This document shows positions 1-7,770 of a stretch of 64,000 bases of DNA, one piece after another. The DNA is from Fidelibacterota bacterium (lineage in GTDB: Bacteria; Fidelibacterota; UBA8477; JABMPR01). The notes beneath the pieces are model-generated. The model saw only the letters and a list, made by a program, of their open reading frames with translations, ran no database searches and was not told where the DNA came from. Position 1 is the stretch's first letter. Each line of letters begins with the position of its first letter. A program made the position numbers and the translations under genes. Where the stretch lies: contig JADHVL010000005.1 of NCBI GenBank assembly GCA_016784025.1, positions 62,001 through 126,000 on the forward strand. The letters are read 5' to 3'.

Positions 1-205
1 TTTCTTTAGTAATCTAACTGTCACAGGATATCACTCCGCTCGCAGATTATTTTTGGGTTCAGAATAGCAGACATCTCTTCACAGTTTGAAAAATCATTTA
101 TTTATGGTTCTTCACATCAGGATGCTTAGAATTGAGGCGTTAGATTGTTTATAATACTCAATTGATTAGATATCGTGGTTGAACTGATATAAAAGAAAGC
201 ACATA

Positions 206-1288
206 ATGAGTCTTGAAGACTATGGTTGGGATGAAACCTGGGCTGAAAAGTTAGCACAGGCAGAGGATAATCGAGGGATCCCTGCTCGTGTCATTTCTGC
301 GCATCGCAGCGAATATAAGGTCCATACCGGTGAAACTGATATCTCAGCAAAAGCCGCGGGAAGACTTTACCACGCTCCTTTCAGGCAAACTGAATTGCCT
401 GCAGTCGGGGATTGGGTTGTTGTGGATGATACTGATGTAAGCGGCAAAGCCATCATCCGTGGTGTTTTGCCACGAAAATCCACTTTTTCCCGGAAGGTGG
501 CTGGAAAAAATTCTAATGAACAGGTCATGGCCACCAATCTGGATACGGTCTGGATAGTATCAACATTTGGCACGGATCTGAATCCTGCTCGTCTGGAAAG
601 ATATGTTGCACTTGTAGTTGAAAGTGGGGCCAGACCCGTGATCATCCTGGCCAAGGCTGATCTGGAAGAACTGACTGAACCCATCATAGAATCAATTCAG
701 GAAAGAATCCCAAATGTGCCCATCTATGCCGTCAGCGCAAAGGCACAGACTGGTTTGAATAATCTAAGCCAATATATTGCTCCAGGCCAGACTATCGCTC
801 TTTTAGGCTCATCTGGTGTGGGCAAATCAACGCTGATCAATCATTTTGTGGGTCATGAACTCCTTCATACAGCCAAAGTAAGGGAAAAGGACGGCAAAGG
901 CCGACACACTACCACCCATCGCGAATTAATATTTTTACCCACAGGTGGCTTGCTGCTCGATACACCAGGGATGCGCGAACTCCAACTCTGGCAACAAGAT
1001 GATAATCTTGACAAAAGTTTCTCAGATATCGATGATATCGCCGTGGAATGCCGATTTTCAGATTGTTCCCATGAGACAGAACCTGGTTGTGCCGTGATTG
1101 CTTCAGTTGAAAGTGGCGACCTTTCAGAGGAAAGATTTAATAATTACAGGAAATTGAAAAAAGAACTCACCTATCTGGAGCGGAAGGTTGATGCTGGAGC
1201 AGAACGGGCAGAAAAGGAACGATGGAGAGCGGTAAGCAAAGAACAAAGACGCTATTCCCAGGAGCACAAAGGTAAAAAGCAAAGGTAA
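206..1288 (+). CDS. rsgA: Ribosome small-subunit-dependent GTPase A
   Basis: This is a circularly permuted GTPase that acts late in 30S ribosomal subunit maturation. The 360-residue protein has an N-terminal OB-fold region (about 25-95), then the permuted G domain: AKADL (149-153, NKxD-like G4), the P-loop GSSGVGKST (201-209) and LLDTPGMRE (250-258, G3). A C-terminal zinc motif C-X4-C-X-H-X5-C (C282, C287, H289, C295) is complete. Length and domain order are typical of the family. The ATG at 206 has only a weak purine-rich ribosome-binding site. The next gene starts about 50 bases downstream on the same strand and may be co-transcribed, although no functional link is obvious. Confidence 0.96.
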   Translation: MSLEDYGWDETWAEKLAQAEDNRGIPARVISAHRSEYKVHTGETDISAKAAGRLYHAPFRQTELPAVGDWVVVDDTDVSGKAIIRGVLPRKSTFSRKVAGKNSNEQVMATNLDTVWIVSTFGTDLNPARLERYVALVVESGARPVIILAKADLEELTEPIIESIQERIPNVPIYAVSAKAQTGLNNLSQYIAPGQTIALLGSSGVGKSTLINHFVGHELLHTAKVREKDGKGRHTTTHRELIFLPTGGLLLDTPGMRELQLWQQDDNLDKSFSDIDDIAVECRFSDCSHETEPGCAVIASVESGDLSEERFNNYRKLKKELTYLERKVDAGAERAEKERWRAVSKEQRRYSQEHKGKKQR

Positions 1289-1339
1289 GCCTTCCCCAGA
1301 CACCCAATATGACCAACTTTCTAACCATGAGTTGAATCA

Positions 1340-2767
1340 ATGAGCAGTATACAGCCAAAAATATCAATCCTTAGCAAAGAACAAATCCTAAAAGTCCATC
1401 AAGACTCCCTTAAGGTGCTGTCCCACACAGGGATACGGGTGGACTCAATACGAGCCAGAGCCGTATTCTCAGAAGTGACTGGTGGGACATTTGATAACAA
1501 TCTTGTTCGCATTCCTGGAAAAATAGTGGAGCAAGCTCTCCATTCTGTACCTGCAAATATCGATATGTACAATAGGGATAACAGCCTGGCATTCTCCTTG
1601 GGAGCGCATCAGCAATCAGGAACGATATATGGAATTGGCGTCACAAACTCCTGGTATCAGGATCCATCAAATGATTCCGTCACCCCCTTTACCAGGAGGC
1701 ATGTTGAGCTCGCCTCAGCGCTTGGCAATACACTTACCCAATTTGATCTTGTTTCAACTCCTGGGGTAATCCAAAATGACGATTCTCAGGTGGGTGAGGT
1801 GGTAGCTGCCCTTGAGATGATGGCCAATACGACCAAACCTCTCAGCATATTAATATCGGAGCCAAAACAATTTGAACTGGCAATCAGCATGTTGGAGCAC
1901 CTCCATCGTGATCTTTCAGGAAAACCATTTGTGCTCCCATATTTCAATCCCATTACACCTCTGGTGTTGAATGAGGACACCACTGACAAGATGTTTTCCA
2001 CAATTGATCGCGGTCTCCCTTTCATTTTCTCCAGTTATGGAATGTCAGGGGCCACAGCACCAATCAGTGCTGAGGGCACTCTGGCCATGCTCAACGCTGA
2101 ATTATTGGCAGGTTTGGTATTCTCTCAATTAATTAAACCCGGGACACCAATCGTTCTAGGGAGTTTGCCGTCTGTTTTTGAAATGCAGAATATGATTTCC
2201 GCCTATACCTCTCAAACCATACTGGTCAACCTGGCCTGTGCAGAGATGATGGATCACTATCACATTCCACACGCAGGAACTTCTGGTAGTGGTACGGGGT
2301 GGGGACCGGATTTATTAACCAGTGGTACTTTGTGGATGAACCATCTTACCAACTCCATAGGTAAGGTTGGACTGGCCCCCTTTGTTGGGAGCAATTTTGA
2401 TTCTCAGGCATTTTCTCCCACCACCGTAGTTTACGCAGATGAAGTGATTCGGCAGATTAGACAATTTGCCGATGGTTTTGTATTGGACGAGAATAACGAT
2501 CCATTGAAAGATATCCATTCAGTGGGACCAGGTGGAAGCTTCCTCTTGTCTGAGGCTACCCTGGATCAATACCGAAATGTCCATGAACAGCACAGTCAGA
2601 TTTGGCCGGGATATTCATTAAATCAGTGGCAAACTGAGGGATCGCCTGACGCAATAAGCAAGTTGAGAGAGTACACCCAACATGTGCTCAATGAGCTCCA
2701 TATACCGGAAGACCATGATTCAGTCCTGAATCGAGGCGAGGAATTTATCAAGGAATTTTCAACCTGA
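1340..2767 (+). CDS. MttB-family (trimethylamine methyltransferase-like) protein
   Basis: This 475-residue protein resembles the MttB superfamily, TIM-barrel methyltransferases that move a methyl group from a quaternary or tertiary amine to a corrinoid protein. Supporting features are the N-terminal region with LKVLSHTGIRVDS, the long central barrel and overall length near 480. The frame is open from ATG to TGA without an amber codon, so this would be a non-pyrrolysine member, like glycine-betaine-type enzymes. No corrinoid protein, corrinoid activator or methyltetrahydrofolate methyltransferase is encoded in this window, so it is an orphan here and its substrate cannot be deduced. It sits between two RNA/ribosome maturation genes. 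Family call fairly sure; reaction unknown. Confidence 0.8.
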   Translation: MSSIQPKISILSKEQILKVHQDSLKVLSHTGIRVDSIRARAVFSEVTGGTFDNNLVRIPGKIVEQALHSVPANIDMYNRDNSLAFSLGAHQQSGTIYGIGVTNSWYQDPSNDSVTPFTRRHVELASALGNTLTQFDLVSTPGVIQNDDSQVGEVVAALEMMANTTKPLSILISEPKQFELAISMLEHLHRDLSGKPFVLPYFNPITPLVLNEDTTDKMFSTIDRGLPFIFSSYGMSGATAPISAEGTLAMLNAELLAGLVFSQLIKPGTPIVLGSLPSVFEMQNMISAYTSQTILVNLACAEMMDHYHIPHAGTSGSGTGWGPDLLTSGTLWMNHLTNSIGKVGLAPFVGSNFDSQAFSPTTVVYADEVIRQIRQFADGFVLDENNDPLKDIHSVGPGGSFLLSEATLDQYRNVHEQHSQIWPGYSLNQWQTEGSPDAISKLREYTQHVLNELHIPEDHDSVLNRGEEFIKEFST

Positions 2768-2844
2768 TTCTTTTGTACCACCCCCCCTCTAAAACGATGA
2801 AATTTATTTGTTGTCAGCGACCAAGTTGAATAACATGTTCTGAG

Positions 2845-3897
2845 ATGTTTAAGATTGGACACATAGAAGTAAAATCGAAAGCTCTGCTGGCTCCCATGGC
2901 TGGTGTGACTGGTCATCCATTTCGGGTGCTCTGTAAAGAACAGGGTGCCGGTCTGGTATATACTGAATTTGTCTCTGCCAATGGTATCATTCGAGAGAAT
3001 CAAAAAACACTGGATATGATGAAATTCACAGAATCTGAACGACCCATCGGGGTTCAGATTTTCGGTGAAACTCCAGAAATCCTGGCCCAGAGTGCCAAAT
3101 ATATAGAAGATATTGTCAAACCCGATCTCATTGATCTGAATTTTGGATGCCCTGTTCCAAAGGTTACCAAAAGGGGAGCTGGATCAGCCATCCTTAAAGA
3201 TTTACCACTCATGGACGAGGTTGCCAGAGCCGTTGTGGAAGCAGTTTCAATCCCTGTGACTGCAAAAATTAGATCTGGATGGAACAATGGCTGTATTGTG
3301 GCCCCTGTGGCTGCCGCTGCCCTTGAAGCAGCTGGAATTAAGGCTCTCACTTTACACCCTCGTACCACCAAGCAGTTGTATACCGGTGAAGCCGATTGGA
3401 GTCTGATTGCTGAAACGCGAAAGGCTATCAGTATTCCTCTCATTGGTAACGGGGACATTAAAAGTGCAGCGGATGCCAAACGTATGATTGATGAAACGGG
3501 GTGTGATGCTGTCATGATTGGGCGGAGAGCCCTGGGAAATCCCTGGATTTTTCGAGAGATCAATGACTATCTCAATACAGGTATTCTACCTGAGGCAGTG
3601 CGACTGATTGACCGTGTGAAATTGTGTCATCGTCATTTATACCTGGAATCAGTGGCAATGGGTGATTATCGGGCAACCAATTATATCAAGAAACACCTTA
3701 GCTGGTATCTCAAAGGCTTCCCCGGTGCCTCAGATTATCGGAAACGTCTCTATCGTCAAATGGAATTTGCCTATATGGAAGGTGAAATTTCAAGAATTAT
3801 CACTGAGTTGGAAAAGGATCCTGAGTTGGCGAACTTCGCATATCGTGAAGAAGGAGACTTGTTCCCCAATGTTCCAGGTAGCAAAGACAATTACTAA
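2845..3897 (+). CDS. dusB: tRNA-dihydrouridine synthase, DusB type
   Basis: This FMN-dependent enzyme reduces uridine to dihydrouridine in the tRNA D-loop. The 350-residue protein shows the family hallmarks: LLAPMAGVTGHPFR (14-27) near the N terminus, the catalytic cysteine in NFGCPVPKV (C102), TAKIRSGW, LHPRTTKQLYTG, and the phosphate-binding GNGDIKSAADA and MIGRRALGNPWIF segments, followed by a C-terminal helical domain. Length fits DusB. It starts with ATG 77 bases after the MttB-like gene, on the same strand. The upstream site GTTCTGAG gives only a weak ribosome-binding signal. No anomaly seen. Confidence 0.95.
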   Translation: MFKIGHIEVKSKALLAPMAGVTGHPFRVLCKEQGAGLVYTEFVSANGIIRENQKTLDMMKFTESERPIGVQIFGETPEILAQSAKYIEDIVKPDLIDLNFGCPVPKVTKRGAGSAILKDLPLMDEVARAVVEAVSIPVTAKIRSGWNNGCIVAPVAAAALEAAGIKALTLHPRTTKQLYTGEADWSLIAETRKAISIPLIGNGDIKSAADAKRMIDETGCDAVMIGRRALGNPWIFREINDYLNTGILPEAVRLIDRVKLCHRHLYLESVAMGDYRATNYIKKHLSWYLKGFPGASDYRKRLYRQMEFAYMEGEISRIITELEKDPELANFAYREEGDLFPNVPGSKDNY

Positions 3898-4068
3898 ATA
3901 ATGGTTTTAGGAATGGATGGCTTGAAGAAAGCCTAACATTCTCTATACATAATTATAAATAAGATTATAATGTTTGTATTATAAACTTGCCTTTATTGGC
4001 GGGAAATTTGCATTGATTCGAGAAGTAAATTTTGTTTCAATTCAGAAATATTCTAAAAAGGAGATATA

Positions 4069-5421
4069 ATGAGCGATCGAGTAAAAGTATTGATCATGGG
4101 CGCAGCCGGGCGCGATTTTCATAATTTCAATGTTTTTTTCCGGGACAACGAAGCCTACGATGTGGTTGCCTTCACCGCCACACAGATTCCAGATATTGAT
4201 GGCAGAAAATACCCAGCAGAATTAGCTGGAAGCCTCTATCCAGAGGGTATCTCCATCCACGATGAAGAGGAACTAGAAGATCTGATTTACGATCTTGATG
4301 TGGATGAAGTTGTTTTTGCTTATAGTGATCTTCCCTACGACTATGTCATGTCAAAAGCGGCCATAGTGAACTATGCCGGAGCAGATTTTCGTCTCATGGG
4401 TGCCAAATCAACTATGATTCCCAGCACCAAACCTGTGATTGCTATTTGTGCAGCCCGTACAGGCTGTGGTAAAAGCCAGACTACCCGTGCTGTCTGTGAT
4501 CATCTCACAGCCCAGGGTAAAAAAGTGGTCGCCATCCGTCATCCCATGCCATATGGTGATCTTGTAAAACAGAAGGTGCAGCGCTTTGCCGAGCTGGCAG
4601 ATCTCAAGAAACACGATTGTACTATTGAAGAGATGGAAGAGTATGAACCACACATCATGAATAATACCGTCGTCTACGCTGGCGTTGATTATGAAGCCAT
4701 TCTCAGGGAAGCAGAAAAAGAAGCTGATATCATTGTCTGGGATGGTGGTAACAATGATATGCCATTCTACATGCCTGATATCATGATCACAGTTGTTGAT
4801 CCTCATAGAGCCGGTCACGAATTGACCTACTATCCCGGTGAAACCAACCTGCTCATGGCTGATGTGATTGTCATTAATAAAATCGATACTGCCGATATTG
4901 ATGACATTTCCACTGTGCGTGAGAATATCCGTATTGTTAATCCTGAAGCTATCGTTGTAGATGCTGCCTCACCCGTATCAGTGGATGATGAGGAAGTGAT
5001 TTACGGTAAAAATGTATTGGTTGTGGAAGACGGTCCAACACTAACCCATGGCGAGATGCTATATGGAGCTGGTGTGGTCGCCGCTGAGAAATATGGAGCT
5101 GAGAGTCTGGTTGATCCAAGACCCTGGACAGTCGGTAAACTTTCTGAAACCTTTGAAAAATATCCAGATATAGGTGAGATTTTGCCAGCCATGGGATATG
5201 GTGATGAACAGATGAAAGATCTTGAAACCACCATTAATGCAGTTGAATGTGAAGCTGTGGTTATTGGAACTCCCATTGATCTCAGACGCATCATCAATAT
5301 CGAGAAACCTTCCGTCCGCGTGACCTATAAGTTGCAGGAAATTGGCATGCCTACCCTGGCCTCCATTCTGAATACTGAGGTTCTCAAGGAAATGGAAGAA
5401 GCAGTCAAAAAGAGTCTCTAA
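4069..5421 (+). CDS. Cyclic 2,3-diphosphoglycerate synthetase-like GTPase
   Basis: The 450-residue protein has an N-terminal Rossmann-like segment (MGAAGRDFHNFN, 10-21) and a P-loop with an unusual ARTGCGKSQTTR (129-140), followed by VVIWDGG-type and NKIDTAD (nucleotide-base recognition) motifs. This architecture matches homologues of the methanogen enzyme that cyclises 2,3-diphosphoglycerate, a family also found in many bacteria where its product is not established. It has a strong ribosome-binding site (AAAAGGAG, 8 bases before ATG), an AT-rich upstream region with a TATAAT at 3966-3971, and its own terminator, so it appears to be monocistronic and well expressed. The name reflects homology; the reaction in this organism is unproven, and a general P-loop GTPase or metallochaperone-like role is possible. 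Confidence 0.75.
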   Translation: MSDRVKVLIMGAAGRDFHNFNVFFRDNEAYDVVAFTATQIPDIDGRKYPAELAGSLYPEGISIHDEEELEDLIYDLDVDEVVFAYSDLPYDYVMSKAAIVNYAGADFRLMGAKSTMIPSTKPVIAICAARTGCGKSQTTRAVCDHLTAQGKKVVAIRHPMPYGDLVKQKVQRFAELADLKKHDCTIEEMEEYEPHIMNNTVVYAGVDYEAILREAEKEADIIVWDGGNNDMPFYMPDIMITVVDPHRAGHELTYYPGETNLLMADVIVINKIDTADIDDISTVRENIRIVNPEAIVVDAASPVSVDDEEVIYGKNVLVVEDGPTLTHGEMLYGAGVVAAEKYGAESLVDPRPWTVGKLSETFEKYPDIGEILPAMGYGDEQMKDLETTINAVECEAVVIGTPIDLRRIINIEKPSVRVTYKLQEIGMPTLASILNTEVLKEMEEAVKKSL

Positions 5422-5453
5422 CGACTGGCTACGAGCCACATGTTAGATTGAAG

Positions 5454-5486
5454 AGGTCCTGTCTGCATGCATTCGGGACCTTTTTG
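5454..5486 (+). terminator. Rho-independent terminator after the cpgS-like gene
   Basis: The inverted repeat AGGTCC / GGACCT (5454-5459 and 5476-5481) encloses a 16-base loop and is followed by TTTTTGTTTT. It lies 30 bases after the stop of the upstream gene. Confidence 0.75.
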
Positions 5487-5516
5487 TTTTAATCAGACAA
5501 GTCATTCATAGATTAT

Positions 5517-5837
5517 GTGCGTATGAGCCGTAAGAAATCAAATAGAATCAGTGTCGGCGAAGGCTGGAGCTTCAATGCTGCTGAGGATCACTCATCGAGC
5601 AGACGGGTGAGTGGCAATAAGATTGTTCGGTTGCGTATGGAAAAACGCAAAGGCAAACCAACCACCATCTTATATGATATGGAAGGTGTCCCTGACATGA
5701 AGGCACTGGCAAAACAGCTAAAAAACCTGGTAAGTGCCGGCGGGACGACAAAAAATGAAAAAATTGAAATCCAGGGTGAACATCGAGACCGTTTTCGTGT
5801 ATACTTGAGCGATGAAGGTTATGAAGTGAAAGGTTGA
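5517..5837 (+). CDS. SUI1/YciH-family translation initiation factor-like protein
   Basis: The 106-residue protein has the bacterial YciH/eIF1 (SUI1) fold signature: RLRMEKRKGKPTTILYDMEG, then MKALAKQLKNLVSAGGTTKNEKIEIQGEHRD and RFRVYLSDEGYEVKG at the C terminus. In the family these proteins bind the small ribosomal subunit and affect start-codon fidelity; in bacteria the role is less certain and not essential. The frame could begin at GTG 5517-5519 or the near-by ATG at 5523 (the translation begins MRMSRKK), with SD poor in both cases. The stop codon overlaps the start region of the next gene (TTGACGATG), which implies translational coupling. Confidence 0.85.
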   Translation: MRMSRKKSNRISVGEGWSFNAAEDHSSSRRVSGNKIVRLRMEKRKGKPTTILYDMEGVPDMKALAKQLKNLVSAGGTTKNEKIEIQGEHRDRFRVYLSDEGYEVKG

Positions 5838-5839
5838 CG

Positions 5840-6136
5840 ATGTTGCTACTTCTTACAATTGGTATTATTGGTGTCGCCATGCTCACTATGAGTATTGCTC
5901 TGATTCTCACCGGGGAAAATAAAGTCCACAGTTCCTGCGCTGCAACCCATGAACTTGACGGGGAAGGCGAATCCTGTGCCTTTTGTCCCAACGATGAAGA
6001 TGAAGATCAACTCACCACGCTCTCCAAAGTAGGTTATCCTGGACGCAAGGACATAGTCTCACAGGAAGCATATAAGGGCAAATCAGATCGTAACATCAGC
6101 GTTGAACGTTTGAAATACAATAGCGGTCGCGATTAA
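5840..6136 (+). CDS. Small single-span membrane protein of unknown function
   Basis: I do not recognise this family. The 98-residue product starts with one hydrophobic segment (about residues 1-24, MLLLLTIGIIGVAMLTMSIA) and has a hydrophilic tail with two cysteine pairs: CAATHELDGEGESCAFC contains Cys at three positions close together, a spacing that could hold a metal or a disulphide. The CDS may start at TTG 5834, which overlaps the previous stop codon, or at ATG 5840; I prefer the ATG. The CX2C-type tail resembles small redox or metal-linked membrane proteins such as those near Rnf/ApbE systems, but no such genes are nearby. Confidence 0.6.
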   Translation: MLLLLTIGIIGVAMLTMSIALILTGENKVHSSCAATHELDGEGESCAFCPNDEDEDQLTTLSKVGYPGRKDIVSQEAYKGKSDRNISVERLKYNSGRD

Positions 6137-6213
6137 TTCCCTTTGAATTAATCCTCCCTGGGATATTCCACGTATCCCTTCTTTTTACCCCACAAAAAAC
6201 AATATCAGTCGAC

Positions 6214-6227
6214 ATACGAATTCGTAT
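6214..6227. promoter_or_regulatory. 14-bp perfect palindrome upstream of GT39-like gene
   Basis: ATACGAA followed directly by TTCGTAT forms a perfect 14-bp palindrome 50 bases before the ATG of the downstream membrane glycosyltransferase. It is a possible operator for a dimeric regulator; no matching regulator is identified. Confidence 0.3.
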
Positions 6228-6276
6228 TCCTATCTTCTAGCCTGAAGTCAATCCAGAGCAGAACAGGAATCGTTCT

Positions 6277-7770
6277 ATGTCCAACAAGATCACTTTAAGA
6301 GAAAGCTATTTAGGAATACCAACAAGGGCCTGGAAGGTTATTCTGGGATTCACACTCTTTCGCTTGTTTCTCGCCCTCATCCTGCCATTGACACCTCAAG
6401 AAGCCTATTACTGGAGCTGGAGTAGAGATCTAGCCTTGTCCTATTTTGACCATCCCCCTCTGGCAAGTTATAGCATCTGGTTCACCACCATGATTTTTGG
6501 CCAGACCATTTTTGGAATAAAGCTCGCTGCAGTGCTTTGGTATCTTGGTATGAACATCATCTGGGCAGCCATGATTCAAGAAATGTTTGACAATCCACGC
6601 CAAACTTTTTGGACCTTACTGGCTCTCAATGCATCTATTGTTTTCGAACTCTATGGATTTGTCATCACACCGGATACACCCCTGCTGTTTTGTTGGACCG
6701 CCACGATTTATGCGCTGTGGAAACTGGTTCAGACTGAAAATCCTAAGTGGTGGTATGTGGCGGGTCTGTTTATGGGGCTGGCCTGGTTGGGCAAATATTC
6801 AGGGATTATGCTGGTACCATCGGTTTTCCTCTTTACCATCATCTCAACCAAGCAGAGGAGGTGGCTACTCACTCCTCATCCTTATCTGGGCGTAATTCTG
6901 GCAATTCTGGTGTTTTCACCTGTATTGATCTGGAATGCTCAACATGACTGGATATCATTTGCATTTCAGGGCTCTCAACGTGCTTCAGGGATGGGCCACT
7001 GGAAGGTGAAACATTTTGGAGAGCTGCTGGGGTCACAGTTCTTCATTTTATCTCCCTATTTGTTCGTCGTTGTATTTGCCACCTTGATCCGGTTCGGTCG
7101 CAAACTCTTCACTGGGCTGGAGGACAAACTGTTACTTCTCCTCAGTAGTGGTCTGGTCACCTCAGTTTTCTTTATTGCGGTGAGTTTCCGCAGTCTGGTA
7201 AAAATGAATTGGTTGGCTCCAGCATATTGGTCTCTCATTATCCTTGGGATATATCACCTTTTCCAGGCTTCCAATAGATTCAATCGTATGCGAACAGGCG
7301 TTTTCTCGTCACTCATCCTTCTGGGGATTGGTATCTCTGTGGTGGCTATCCCAAACGTACCGCTAGGAGAAGGGAATACCTGGAGCGGTTGGAAGCAGGC
7401 TGCTCAAGATGTGAAGACCCTGCAGGATTCACTGAGAAACGCAGGCGAATCTCCCTTCATCTTCAGCACCAACTACAAGGCCAGCTCACTGTTGAAATTC
7501 TATCTGCCAGATCAACCCAGAACCTATGCCCAGGATATCATTGGAAAGCATGCACTCCAATTCGATATCTGGCCCAAAGAAGAAGAACTCAAGGGGAGAA
7601 CCGGCTTACTTGTGGTAGATAATCGTCGCGAATATCGTTTTAAATCAGAGAAAATCGTACCCTATTTTAGCGAGGTGAAAAAGCTAAGGTCCATCAGGAT
7701 TGAAAACTTCGGAAAATTGGTTCGAAAAATCGATATTTATCAGTGTTCAGACTATAAAGGTACAGATTGA
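6277..7770 (+). CDS. GT39/ArnT-like polyprenyl-phosphate-sugar glycosyltransferase, multi-pass membrane protein
   Basis: The 497-residue protein is dominated by hydrophobic helices (about 10-12 predicted spans) up to residue 375 and ends in a soluble domain. The N-terminal motif TPQEAYYWSWSRDLALSYFDHPPL is the classical DE/EAYYW...YFDHPP loop of the PMT/ArnT family (GT39, GT-C fold), in which the acidic residue and the DHPP stretch face the lipid-linked sugar. Family members transfer mannose, aminoarabinose or similar sugars from an undecaprenyl/dolichyl phosphate donor to protein, lipid A or glycan outside the inner membrane. Substrate here cannot be deduced. The stop codon overlaps the start of the S9 peptidase (TGATG), so the two are likely one transcript. 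Confidence 0.85.
   Translation: MSNKITLRESYLGIPTRAWKVILGFTLFRLFLALILPLTPQEAYYWSWSRDLALSYFDHPPLASYSIWFTTMIFGQTIFGIKLAAVLWYLGMNIIWAAMIQEMFDNPRQTFWTLLALNASIVFELYGFVITPDTPLLFCWTATIYALWKLVQTENPKWWYVAGLFMGLAWLGKYSGIMLVPSVFLFTIISTKQRRWLLTPHPYLGVILAILVFSPVLIWNAQHDWISFAFQGSQRASGMGHWKVKHFGELLGSQFFILSPYLFVVVFATLIRFGRKLFTGLEDKLLLLLSSGLVTSVFFIAVSFRSLVKMNWLAPAYWSLIILGIYHLFQASNRFNRMRTGVFSSLILLGIGISVVAIPNVPLGEGNTWSGWKQAAQDVKTLQDSLRNAGESPFIFSTNYKASSLLKFYLPDQPRTYAQDIIGKHALQFDIWPKEEELKGRTGLLVVDNRREYRFKSEKIVPYFSEVKKLRSIRIENFGKLVRKIDIYQCSDYKGTD

Noticed and set aside
1340..2767. Pyrrolysine (in-frame amber) in the MttB-like gene
   Set aside because: The frame is open to a TGA stop with no internal TAG and the family length is complete.
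3054..3563. 169-residue open frame on the minus strand inside dusB
   Set aside because: It lies entirely within a gene with strong family motifs, has no ribosome-binding site and has a low-complexity composition; it is a shadow frame.
5572..5991. 139-residue minus-strand frame over the SUI1 and small membrane genes
   Set aside because: It overlaps two genes supported by motifs and start overlap, with no independent evidence.
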